DNA of 13,270 bases, from positions 1-13,270 of the forward strand of contig CAMIMK010000056.1 in assembly GCA_946221765.1 (NCBI GenBank), given 5' to 3'. This DNA is from an uncultured Rhodovulum sp. Its GTDB lineage: Bacteria; Pseudomonadota; Alphaproteobacteria; Rhodobacterales; Rhodobacteraceae. Below are positions 6,039 to 11,665 of this stretch, in pieces (within the stretch, counting starts at the first letter, position 1; every line of letters starts with the position of its first letter). The notes under the pieces were generated by a model. That model made no database searches and had not been told where the DNA came from. It saw only the letters and a list, made by a program, of their open reading frames with translations. A program made the translations under genes and the position numbers.

Positions 6039-6323
6039 ATGTCCGAAGATGAAGATTGGCGGTCCGAGGCCGCCTATGACTACATCGATAAGTTGACCCC
6101 CGGCGATCTTGCTTGGGAGTTCTTGCGTCGTAACCCCGATTATCGGAACGCATACCGTGACTTGGTAGCCACCGGGCGCCTTACCGAAGCTATCGCTCAG
6201 GAATTCGCTGAACGATGGGGGTTGCGATTTCGTCGCCGACCCTCGCAACTCGGCGCTAATCCAGCCGATCTTCTGGACCCCGCAAACCGATCCCGCGACA
6301 CTTCCGTTCACCGTCGGACCTAA
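6039..6323 (+). CDS. fseA: FseA N-terminal part (DUF6499 domain), zero frame
   Basis: If translated without a shift this gives 94 residues ending at TAA 6321-6323. ATG 6039 is preferred over TTG 6009, with AGAGG (6025-6029) 9 bases before it. The sequence DWRSEAAYDYIDKLTPGDLA followed by WEFLRRNPDYRNAYRDLV is a DUF6499 domain. Up to WGLRF (about residues 60-64) it matches the family; the following residues (RRRPSQLGANPADLL...) do not, while the +1 frame continues with family-like sequence. The product is therefore probably extended by +1 frameshifting into the DUF2285 frame, giving a fusion of about 254 residues. In ICEMlSymR7A this fusion, FseA, activates rdfS and hence excision. The short unshifted product may be inert. 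Confidence 0.82.
   Translation: MSEDEDWRSEAAYDYIDKLTPGDLAWEFLRRNPDYRNAYRDLVATGRLTEAIAQEFAERWGLRFRRRPSQLGANPADLLDPANRSRDTSVHRRT
6217..6231 (+). other. Probable +1 programmed ribosomal frameshift site in fseA
   Basis: The zero-frame codons are TTG CGA TTT CGT (6222-6233). If the Phe-tRNA on TTT (6228-6230) slips one base to TTC, reading resumes at 6232 and gives WGLRF-VADPRNSALIQPIFW, which restores the WGLRFxADP...(I/V)FW pattern of single-frame relatives. GGGGG (6217-6221) could act as an internal Shine-Dalgarno-like stimulator. An alternative slip is CCC-T at 6240-6243. The +1 frame is open from 6169, after a TAG at 6166-6168. Confidence 0.65.
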
Positions 6324-6804
6324 CCCGGCGAGACATCTCCGCCTCCGCGTTGAGGATCTTCACGCCCACGCCATCATCGAGCATGATCCTGGTCTGATCC
6401 GGCTCGTACTGCGCGGCGAACCCCACGACGTCGCCCTGATCGGCGTTGATGATGCCCGCCCTCTTGGCGCGTTCATCATGTTCGATGAACTGACACCCGA
6501 CCGGCTGACCGCGGTTGAACGCCTCTGGCACGCTATGTTCGGCAAGCGCGTGCCGCCCGATCCACGCCTGACGCCACAAAGACGTCAGCGCGCCCGCCAG
6601 ATGTTGCGCGCCATCGACGCGCGCGCGAGCGGCGCCATCTACCGCACCGTCGCGGAGCATCTCTTCCCCCAGCACAAGATCGATGCAGCATCCTGGGTCG
6701 GCGACCCGATCCGGGAGATCACCATCCGTCTTGCCCGCGACGGCATGAAGCTCGTTCGCGGCGGCTATCGGACATTGCTGCGTCGCCCACGCCGGGATCG
6801 CTGA
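6232..6804 (+). CDS. fseA: FseA C-terminal part (DUF2285 domain), +1 frame
   Basis: Reading from 6232 gives 190 residues to TGA 6802-6804 with no interruption; the first in-frame ATG is only at 6478, well inside the domain. An N-terminal stretch (ALIQPIFWTPQTDPATLPF) leads into a DUF2285 domain with LTPDRLTAVERLWHAMFG, PRLTPQRRQRARQMLRAID, IYRTVAEHLFP and the C-terminal IREITIRLARDGMKLVRGGY. The end of this domain is the helix-turn-helix part thought to bind DNA. As the frame has no start of its own before the domain, it is best explained as the second half of the frameshift fusion. It lies just upstream of rdfS, the gene FseA activates in ICEMlSymR7A. Confidence 0.82.
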   Translation, partial: VADPRNSALIQPIFWTPQTDPATLPFTVGPNPARHLRLRVEDLHAHAIIEHDPGLIRLVLRGEPHDVALIGVDDARPLGAFIMFDELTPDRLTAVERLWHAMFGKRVPPDPRLTPQRRQRARQMLRAIDARASGAIYRTVAEHLFPQHKIDAASWVGDPIREITIRLARDGMKLVRGGYRTLLRRPRRDR

Positions 6805-6816
6805 TACCCGCTCGCG

Positions 6817-6843
6817 TGTCGATTTTAGCATCTTACTTCGACA
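6817..6843. promoter_or_regulatory. Dyad TGTCGA-N15-TCGACA before rdfS, candidate activator site
   Basis: Perfect 6-base arms (6817-6822 and 6838-6843) flank an AT-rich centre in the 126-bp gap between fseA and rdfS. This is the region where FseA would be expected to act. The AT-rich centre (TTTTAGCATCTTACT) may hold part of the promoter. Confidence 0.4.
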
Positions 6844-6884
6844 TCGTCCGGGGCGCCGTCTTCGCGCCACCGTGCTCGCAACCC

Positions 6885-6903
6885 GCCGCTTATTCGCAGC
6901 GGC
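6885..6903 (+). promoter_or_regulatory. Leader hairpin upstream of rdfS
   Basis: Arms GCCGCT (6885-6890) and AGCGGC (6898-6903) enclose a 7-base loop, 15 bases before the rdfS Shine-Dalgarno. It could tune translation or be incidental. A second dyad, GGCGC (6852-6856) with GCGCC (6864-6868), lies just upstream. Confidence 0.3.
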
Positions 6904-6930
6904 CACCCGCGAGACCACGGAGGTTCGATC

Positions 6931-7212
6931 ATGGCCGAAAAAGCCGCCAATCTACCGCCACGATACCTGAGAACGCAGGAGGCAGCCCGCTTCCTCGGGC
7001 TTTCCGAGCGCACCCTCGAAAAGCATCGCACCTACGGGACCGGCCCGACCTACCGCAAACTCGGCGGCCGCGTCGTCTATTCCGTTGACGACCTTCAAGC
7101 CTGGGCTGATCGCGGTCTCGTCACCTCGACCTCCGATCCGCGCGGCGGCACCGTTCTTCCGGCCAAGCGCCAGGCCGTCTCCCCTGCGGTCGCCGAACGT
7201 TTCCCGCGCTGA
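6931..7212 (+). CDS. rdfS: RdfS-like excisionase / recombination directionality factor (HTH_17, AlpA-like)
   Basis: This 93-residue protein starts at ATG 6931 with GGAGG (6919-6923) 7 bases before. Residues about 11-60 form a winged MerR-like helix-turn-helix of the HTH_17/AlpA type: YLRTQEAARFLGLSERTLEK, then YGTGPTYRKLGGRVVYSVDDLQ. Proteins of this type bend DNA at attachment sites and turn an integrase from integration to excision. RdfS in ICEMlSymR7A has this size and domain and is activated by FseA, whose likely homolog is the preceding gene. repA follows 8 bases downstream, suggesting one transcript that links excision to replication. A purely transcriptional role cannot be ruled out, as the integrase is outside the window. 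Confidence 0.85.
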   Translation: MAEKAANLPPRYLRTQEAARFLGLSERTLEKHRTYGTGPTYRKLGGRVVYSVDDLQAWADRGLVTSTSDPRGGTVLPAKRQAVSPAVAERFPR

Positions 7213-7220
7213 GTCCGGGC

Positions 7221-8105
7221 ATGTCGGCGCGCCATCACAGCAGCGAACGCGAGCAGCTCGATCTCTTCCGGGCGCTGCCCGGCGATCTCGCGCTGCGCGA
7301 TGCGCAGGACCTGATGGCGTACCCGTTCTTCGCGCTCGGCAAGTCCAAGCGGGTGGCGCCTATCGACTTCAAAACCGGCTCCATCGTCATCCGTGTCGAA
7401 GCCGTCCCCGAGCACGGCATGGCCACCATCTGGGATGCCGACGTGCTGATCTGGGCGGCCTCCCAGATCGTCGAGGCACGAGACCACGGATTGCGCCCAT
7501 CGCGTCTGATGGCGACCACGCCCTACGAGATTCTTCAGTTCATCGGCCGCGGCGTCAGCCTGCGGGACTATGAGCGGCTGAAGGCCGCGCTCGACCGACT
7601 TCAGTCGACCACCATCGCGACGTCGATCCGCCAGCCGACGGAGCGGCGGCTGCACCGCTTCTCCTGGATCAACGAGTGGAAAGAGCGCGCCGACGGCAAA
7701 GGCCGCCCGCTCGGCCTCGAGCTGATCGTGCCGGACTGGTTCTACGCCGCCGTGCTCGACGACGCGCTCGTACTGACGATCGACCGCAATTATTTCGGCC
7801 TGACGGGCGGCCTGGAGCGCTGGCTCTATCGCCTCGTGCGCAAGCACGGCGGCAAGCAGGAATTCGGCTGGAGCTTCGATTTTCCGCATCTCCACGCCAA
7901 GTCCGGCTCGCTCTCGCCGCTCAAGCATTTCGCCTACGACCTGCGGGACATCGTCCGCCGGCAGCCTCTGCCGGGCTACCGCCTGACCATCGAGCAGGGC
8001 CTCGGCGGACCGGAAATCCTCTCCTTCGTGCCGACCGACCCGGATGCCCTCGGCATCCCGCGCCGTCGTCGCCGGAGCAACTCTCGCCCTGGGGATAAGC
8101 TGTGA
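7221..8105 (+). CDS. repA: Replication initiator protein RepA
   Basis: This 294-residue protein starts at ATG 7221. The sequence EQLDLFRALPGDLALRDAQD, then DLMAYPFFALGKSKR, and later WINEWKE, GLELIVPDWFYAAV and YFGLTGGLERWLYRLVRKH, is characteristic of the alphaproteobacterial replication initiator protein A family, with its winged-helix DNA-binding core. The C-terminus is arginine-rich (PRRRRRSNSRP). Three 19-bp direct repeats start 7 bases after its stop, as expected for iterons bound by the initiator. On an ICE this would allow the excised circle to replicate. No Shine-Dalgarno is evident in the 8-base gap to rdfS, so translation probably depends on coupling. Confidence 0.9.
   Translation: MSARHHSSEREQLDLFRALPGDLALRDAQDLMAYPFFALGKSKRVAPIDFKTGSIVIRVEAVPEHGMATIWDADVLIWAASQIVEARDHGLRPSRLMATTPYEILQFIGRGVSLRDYERLKAALDRLQSTTIATSIRQPTERRLHRFSWINEWKERADGKGRPLGLELIVPDWFYAAVLDDALVLTIDRNYFGLTGGLERWLYRLVRKHGGKQEFGWSFDFPHLHAKSGSLSPLKHFAYDLRDIVRRQPLPGYRLTIEQGLGGPEILSFVPTDPDALGIPRRRRRSNSRPGDKL
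8090..8098 (-). promoter_or_regulatory. Candidate DnaA box
   Basis: On the minus strand the sequence is TTATCCCCA, one mismatch from the consensus TTATCCACA. It lies at the very end of repA, 14 bases before the first iteron. A weaker match (TGTGGACGA on the + strand, two mismatches) is at 8281-8289. Both could be chance. Confidence 0.35.
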
Positions 8106-8111
8106 ATCGTC

Positions 8112-8177
8112 TCGTGCTATCAGGGACCGGCACTATCGTGCCATCGGGGACCGGACTCTCGTGCTATCGGGGACCGG
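8112..8177 (+). repeat. Three 19-bp iterons
   Basis: Copies at 8112-8130, 8136-8154 and 8159-8177 follow the consensus TCGTGCYATCRGGGACCGG, with at most two differences between copies. Their spacing is 24 and 23 bp, about two helical turns, so initiator monomers would sit on the same DNA face. Confidence 0.9.
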
Positions 8178-8289
8178 AATCATCGATTCCTCGCGGTGAA
8201 TCAGTAGCTTGCGAGCCCTCTAACTTATCTAACTTAGATTCCTACGGAATCTTTCTAACGCGACCGCGTTTTTCGGCCGCTGTGGACGA

Positions 8290-8301
8290 GTCCCCGATCG
8301 C
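8290..8301 (-). repeat. Inverted partial iteron before parA
   Basis: The reverse complement GCGATCGGGGAC matches the iteron core GCTATCGGGGAC at 11 of 12 positions. It lies 12 bases before the parA start, where bound RepA could influence parA expression. Confidence 0.5.
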
Positions 8302-8313
8302 CGGGAGATCGTC

Positions 8314-8952
8314 ATGATCGTCGCGCTGCTCAACCAGAAGGGCGGCGTCGGCAAGACCACGCTCGCCCTGCACCTTGCTGGCGAATGGGCTCGCCGTGGA
8401 CAGCGCGTCACGCTGATCGACGCCGATCCGCAAGGGTCTGCGCTCGACTGGTCCCAGCAACGCAGCCGGGAGGGGCTGGAGCGGTTGTTCGGTGTCGTCG
8501 GCCTGGCCCGCGACACGCTCCACCGAGAAGCGCCGGAACTGGCCCGCAACGCCGACCATGTCGTGATCGACGGCCCGCCCCGTGTCGCCGGGCTGATGCG
8601 CTCGGCGCTGCTCGCCGCCGATCTCGTGCTGATCCCGGTGCAGCCATCGCCGCTCGATGGCTGGGCCTCCGCCGAAATGCTCGCGCTGCTCGGCGAGGCG
8701 CGCATCTATCGCCCGCAGCTCGCCGCACGCTTCGTGCTGAACCGCTGCGCGGCCCGCACGGTTCTGGCCCGCGAGACCGCCGAGACGCTGGCGGATCACG
8801 ACCCGCCCTTGCTCTCGACGACGATCGGCCAGCGCATCGTCTTCGCCGATGTCGTTCAGACCGGCCGGCTCGCCGCCGAGCAGGACGAGAATTGCCCTGG
8901 CGCGCGCGAGATCGCCGCGCTCGCAGCGGAAGTCGCGAGGATCGGCGCATGA
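8314..8952 (+). CDS. parA: ParA-family partition ATPase
   Basis: This 212-residue protein starts at ATG 8314 with GGGAG (8303-8307) 6 bases upstream. It begins directly with the deviant Walker A motif KGGVGKTT (K9 and K14), followed by LIDADPQGSALDW and a Walker B-like VVIDGPP. It has no N-terminal helix-turn-helix, so it is of the short type (MinD/ParA, class Ib-like). Such ATPases move or position DNA on the nucleoid with a small DNA-binding partner; the next gene, overlapping by 4 bases (ATGA), encodes a ribbon-helix-helix protein that fits that role. Together with RepA and iterons it would keep the excised ICE stable during growth. Confidence 0.93.
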   Translation: MIVALLNQKGGVGKTTLALHLAGEWARRGQRVTLIDADPQGSALDWSQQRSREGLERLFGVVGLARDTLHREAPELARNADHVVIDGPPRVAGLMRSALLAADLVLIPVQPSPLDGWASAEMLALLGEARIYRPQLAARFVLNRCAARTVLARETAETLADHDPPLLSTTIGQRIVFADVVQTGRLAAEQDENCPGAREIAALAAEVARIGA

Positions 8953-9203
8953 GCGAACGGTCCCCGAAGCGCAGTTTTGCGGCGCGTCCGGCCGATCCCG
9001 AAGACTGGATCAAGGCGCCCGAACGCCATGCCTCCCGCAGTCAGCCCGCCGAGGACTTCTCGGCCCGGCTGACGATCGACGTCACCGCCGACATGCGCGG
9101 CCGCATCAAGATCGCCGCCTTTCAGCGCGGCCAGACCGTCGCCGACATGCTGCGTGCGCTGTTCGAGCGCGAGTTTCCACCCCCGTCAGGAGAAGGACAA
9201 TGA
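8949..9203 (+). CDS. Small ribbon-helix-helix protein, likely ParA partner
   Basis: This 84-residue protein starts at ATG 8949, overlapping the parA stop by 4 bases (ATGA). The N-terminal half is basic and probably flexible (RSPKRSFAARPADPEDWIKA). The C-terminal half, ARLTIDVTADMRGRIKIAAF followed by QTVADMLRALFEREF, has the beta strand plus two helices of a ribbon-helix-helix fold. This size and layout (disordered N-terminus, RHH C-terminus) resembles ParG-type centromere-binding partners of short ParA proteins. It would bind a centromere and regulate the operon; no centromere repeats are visible other than the upstream iteron region. The partner role is inferred from position and fold. Confidence 0.8.
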   Translation: MSERSPKRSFAARPADPEDWIKAPERHASRSQPAEDFSARLTIDVTADMRGRIKIAAFQRGQTVADMLRALFEREFPPPSGEGQ

Positions 9204-9721
9204 CCGGCCTTGTCGCCGTGCCAAAACGCGTCGGCCGTGCTGCCGACGAGCTGCCGCCCGAAGCGTTCACCCAGGTCGAACTCGTCTGGATCGAGAAGCA
9301 CACGGAGTACTGGGTCCGCTTCGGCCGCGAGCGGCGCGAGCAGATCCTCGACCGCCGCCGTCGCATCCTCTTCTTCCCTCCCGGCAGCGTCTTCGCGCTC
9401 GTGCGCTGGGCGGCCAACGAGCACGGCACTGTCCTCTCGCGGCTCGACATCCTGCGCACGGTCGAGCGCAACGCAGCGTGCCAGACCGTTCCGACGGTCG
9501 CGCCCGGCGCAGAGGTTCTGCTGCATGTCGATGGCTGGCCGAAGGTCGAGCGCGTGCTCCAGCTCATCGACGCCATCGAGGCGCGCGGCATCGACCCGAT
9601 CGACGTTTCGCCGGACCATTGGCGCCACGTCCACAACCGGATGACCGTCGGCGAAACGCCACGCGCTTATGGCCTTCGGCAGCATCGCGCATTTCTCCTG
9701 CGCCGGGAGATCGGCGCATGA
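9200..9721 (+). CDS. DUF2840 domain protein
   Basis: This 173-residue protein starts at ATG 9200, again overlapping the previous stop (ATGA). The sequence VELVWIEKHTEYWVRFGRER, then RRRRILFFPPGSVFALVRWA and the C-terminal ETPRAYGLRQHRAFLLRREI, matches the DUF2840 family. This family occurs in ICE and plasmid operons between parA and the traF peptidase gene. No enzyme motif is seen; it is basic and probably cytoplasmic, so a nucleic-acid role is possible. Its fixed place in the parA-traF operon suggests a function in conjugation or maintenance, but none is established to my knowledge. Confidence 0.88.
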   Translation: MTGLVAVPKRVGRAADELPPEAFTQVELVWIEKHTEYWVRFGRERREQILDRRRRILFFPPGSVFALVRWAANEHGTVLSRLDILRTVERNAACQTVPTVAPGAEVLLHVDGWPKVERVLQLIDAIEARGIDPIDVSPDHWRHVHNRMTVGETPRAYGLRQHRAFLLRREIGA

Positions 9722-10263
9722 CCCGGCTCTCCTATGCCATCGTCACGACAGTGGCCGTGTCGCTTCTCGGCATCGCCTCCGTGGCATCGTTCGCGCCGAA
9801 GCTGATCTGGAACGCGTCCGCCAGCACGCCCGTCGGCTTCTACACGATAGAAGAACCCGGCCCGGTCGCCGTGACCGATCTGGTCGCGGTGGATGCCCCC
9901 GAGCCACTCGCCACTTTCCTGTCCGACGGCGGCTACCTGCCGCGCGGCGTGCCGCTGTTGAAGCGCGTCGCCGCGCTACCGGGACAGCGGGTCTGCCGGT
10001 CCGGGCTCGCCATCACGGTCGACGGTGTACCGATGGGTGAAGCCCTTGATCGCGATCGTCGCGGTCGCCCGCTCCCGATCTGGCAGGGCTGCCGGTTGGT
10101 CGCGAACGGCGAACTGTTCCTGATGAACTGGCAGGTCCGCGACAGCCTCGACGGCCGCTATTTCGGCCCGCTTCCGGCCACCGCCGTGATCGGCCGGGCC
10201 ACCCCCCTCTACACCGACGAGGACGGCGATGGCCGCTTCGTCTGGCGCGCGCCGACGCGGTGA
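9718..10263 (+). CDS. traF: TraF-type S26 signal peptidase
   Basis: This 181-residue protein starts at ATG 9718, overlapping the DUF2840 stop by 4 bases. One N-terminal membrane helix (about residues 6-24) is followed by the catalytic serine in WNASASTPVGFY (about S36) and the general-base lysine in LLKRVAALPG (about K82), the Ser/Lys dyad of S26 peptidases. The C-terminal DSLDGRYFGPLP is the usual conserved box. TraF of RP4 matures and cyclises the conjugative pilin, and this homolog probably processes the ICE pilin in the periplasm. It is the last of four overlapping genes that start with parA, so transfer and partition are expressed together. Confidence 0.93.
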   Translation: MTRLSYAIVTTVAVSLLGIASVASFAPKLIWNASASTPVGFYTIEEPGPVAVTDLVAVDAPEPLATFLSDGGYLPRGVPLLKRVAALPGQRVCRSGLAITVDGVPMGEALDRDRRGRPLPIWQGCRLVANGELFLMNWQVRDSLDGRYFGPLPATAVIGRATPLYTDEDGDGRFVWRAPTR

Positions 10264-10309
10264 CGGCCCGCCCATGACCCTGCCCACCGCAATCTGAAGG
10301 AGACGACCC

Positions 10310-10657
10310 ATGCCCGTGATCGGTCAATTCATGCGCGAAAATGATGGCTTCATCGGCCACCTGACGACGCTGTCCTTGCATCAGGACATCATCATCGTCG
10401 CGGCCGAACCGTCCGATGCCGAGAACGCGCCGGACTACCGCGTCCATGTGCTTGACACCATAAGCAACGAGACCGGCGCGGAGATCGGCGCGGGCTGGAA
10501 GCGCACCGGCGAGAAGGCCGGCGAATACGTCTCGCTGCAGCTCGACGATCCGACCTTCGAACATCCGATCCGCGCCAATCTGTTCCAGTCGGCCGACGAC
10601 AAGTCCGCCTGGGGCCTGCACTGGAATCGCCCGCCGAAGCGCGGCGAGCGGGACTAA
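10310..10657 (+). CDS. DUF736 family protein, copy 2
   Basis: This 115-residue protein starts at ATG 10310, preceded by AAGGAG, 46 bases after the traF stop. It follows the family pattern (IGQFMRENDGFIGHLTTLSL, ENAPDYRVHV, EIGAGW, VSLQLDDPTFEHPIRANLF, LHWNRPP) but is clearly diverged from the copy at 4777-5103. The transglycosylase gene starts 2 bases after its stop. Its place beside transfer genes, rather than in the accessory region, suggests that the two copies are not simply redundant. Function is unknown. Confidence 0.92.
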   Translation: MPVIGQFMRENDGFIGHLTTLSLHQDIIIVAAEPSDAENAPDYRVHVLDTISNETGAEIGAGWKRTGEKAGEYVSLQLDDPTFEHPIRANLFQSADDKSAWGLHWNRPPKRGERD

Positions 10658-10659
10658 CG

Positions 10660-11421
10660 ATGCCCGCCGCGCGCCGTCAGCCTGCCGTCGGAGGGAGGAT
10701 CACCCTCCGACGTGCAGCCCTCCTTCTCCTTTCCGGCCTGATCCTCGCCGCGCCGGGGGCGAGCCCGGCCGGAGCACAGCAGGCGTCCGCCGAGCGGCCG
10801 TCGCGCAGTGATCCCTATGGTGCTTTTATCACCGAGGCGGCGCAGCGGTTCGGCGTCCCGGAAGCGTGGATTCGCGCCGTCATGCGCGTCGAAAGCGCCG
10901 GCGACGTGCGCGCCATCTCGTCGGCCGGGGCGATGGGCCTGATGCAGATCATGCCCGCCACATGGGCCGAACTGCGCGTTCGCCATCGACTCGGCAGCAA
11001 CCCCTACGATCCTCGCGACAACATCCTGGCGGGCGCCGCGTATCTGCGCGACATGCACGATCGCTACGGATCGCCCGGTTTCCTGGCGGCCTACAACGCC
11101 GGACCGGGCCGTTACGAAGAGTATCTCGCCGGTCGCCCATTGCCGGCCGAGACGCGCGCCTATGTCACGACGCTCGCCCCAATTGTCGGCGGCGGAGAAC
11201 TCGCCGGCCCAGTCGTGGTGGCGGCTGCCGATCCGCTCGCCTGGACGCGGGCGCCGCTCTTCGTCGTGCAGTCGGCCGGCAGCGGACCTGCCGCGCCAAC
11301 GCAGTCCGAAGGCGCGCCCGGTAACAGCACGGCGTCTGCACCGGAGCGCGATCAAGGCCCGGCGGCTTCGCGCACCGATGGCCTTTTCGTCGCGCGCAAT
11401 GTCGCCGGTGGCCCGCAATGA
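10660..11421 (+). CDS. VirB1-like lytic transglycosylase
   Basis: This 253-residue protein is read from ATG 10660. A long basic N-terminus leads into a signal sequence (RRAALLLLSGLILAAPGASP, cleavage probably near residue 40). The SLT domain has the catalytic glutamate in RVESAG (about E78), then GAMGLMQIMPATW (about 91-102) and AAYNAGPGRY (about 143-152), all canonical for family 1 transglycosylases. It would open peptidoglycan for assembly of the type IV secretion channel. The C-terminal 70 residues are low-complexity Ala/Pro/Ser with two LFV-containing motifs (APLFVVQS, DGLFVARN). A perfect 10-bp hairpin lies in the 5' coding part. The gene is 2 bases after DUF736 copy 2, presumably in the same transcript. 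Confidence 0.93.
   Translation: MPAARRQPAVGGRITLRRAALLLLSGLILAAPGASPAGAQQASAERPSRSDPYGAFITEAAQRFGVPEAWIRAVMRVESAGDVRAISSAGAMGLMQIMPATWAELRVRHRLGSNPYDPRDNILAGAAYLRDMHDRYGSPGFLAAYNAGPGRYEEYLAGRPLPAETRAYVTTLAPIVGGGELAGPVVVAAADPLAWTRAPLFVVQSAGSGPAAPTQSEGAPGNSTASAPERDQGPAASRTDGLFVARNVAGGPQ
10686..10712 (+). promoter_or_regulatory. Perfect 10-bp hairpin in the 5' coding part of the transglycosylase gene
   Basis: Arms CGTCGGAGGG (10686-10695) and CCCTCCGACG (10703-10712) enclose the 7-base loop AGGATCA. It starts 26 bases after the ATG and so lies within reach of the initiating ribosome. The arm also contains GGAGGG, a strong Shine-Dalgarno-like sequence, although no standard start codon follows at the right distance. 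Confidence 0.45.
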
Positions 11422-11665
11422 CCGCGTTCGCACCCGTTCGCATTGTGGCGTGGTCTGGCGGGCAAATGGCGGTCCGGAGAGGAGGAGCAGTCAGCACAAC
11501 CGCACGATGGCGAGATAAAAGCGCGCGAGGTGCGGCTTGGTGCGGTCGTGTTTTTTCAGGGACTTATGGCGCATTTGCGCGAGGTGCGCCTGATCGGCGC
11601 AGCCTGCGCTCTCGCGTTTTATTGAGGAATTTCCTTGGCTTTGCGCGATGTGCGGGGCCTTGGCC
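11422..11665. other. Candidate oriT region upstream of the relaxase gene
   Basis: This 244-bp stretch carries three copies of GCGCGAGGTGCG (11523-11534 and 11577-11588 exact; 11643-11654 with one mismatch), two GGTGCGG motifs exactly 10 bp apart (11529-11535 and 11539-11545), and inverted repeats GCGCA-TT-TGCGC (11569-11580) and TGCGCC-TGATC-GGCGCA (11585-11601). A longer imperfect inverted pair is 11515-11529 with 11611-11622. Repeats and dyads directly upstream of a relaxase gene are typical of origins of transfer. I do not recognise a nic site. A short ORF (11418-11669) crosses the region but looks non-coding. Confidence 0.5.

Larger units (their letters stand above)
8106..8313. other. Putative origin of vegetative replication (oriV)
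   Basis: The 208-bp gap between repA and parA combines three iterons (8112-8177), a tandem AT-rich 9-mer TCTAACTTA (8219-8227 and 8228-8236), a hairpin GATTCC-TAC-GGAATC (8237-8251), a further TTTCTAACG (8252-8260) and an inverted partial iteron (8290-8301). Iterons next to an AT-rich repeat are the standard parts of a RepA-dependent origin: initiator binding beside a strand-opening zone. The parA ribosome binding site (GGGAG, 8303-8307) is at its right end. Confidence 0.7.

Noticed and set aside
8111..8177. Iteron cluster as a CRISPR array
   Set aside because: The spacers are only 4-5 bases and there are three copies, so they fit iterons and not CRISPR repeats.
9154..10263. Extended frame upstream of the S26 peptidase
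   Set aside because: The frame is open far upstream of 9718, but that part is an out-of-frame Arg-rich shadow of the DUF2840 gene. The membrane helix and the overlap with the preceding stop support the start at 9718.
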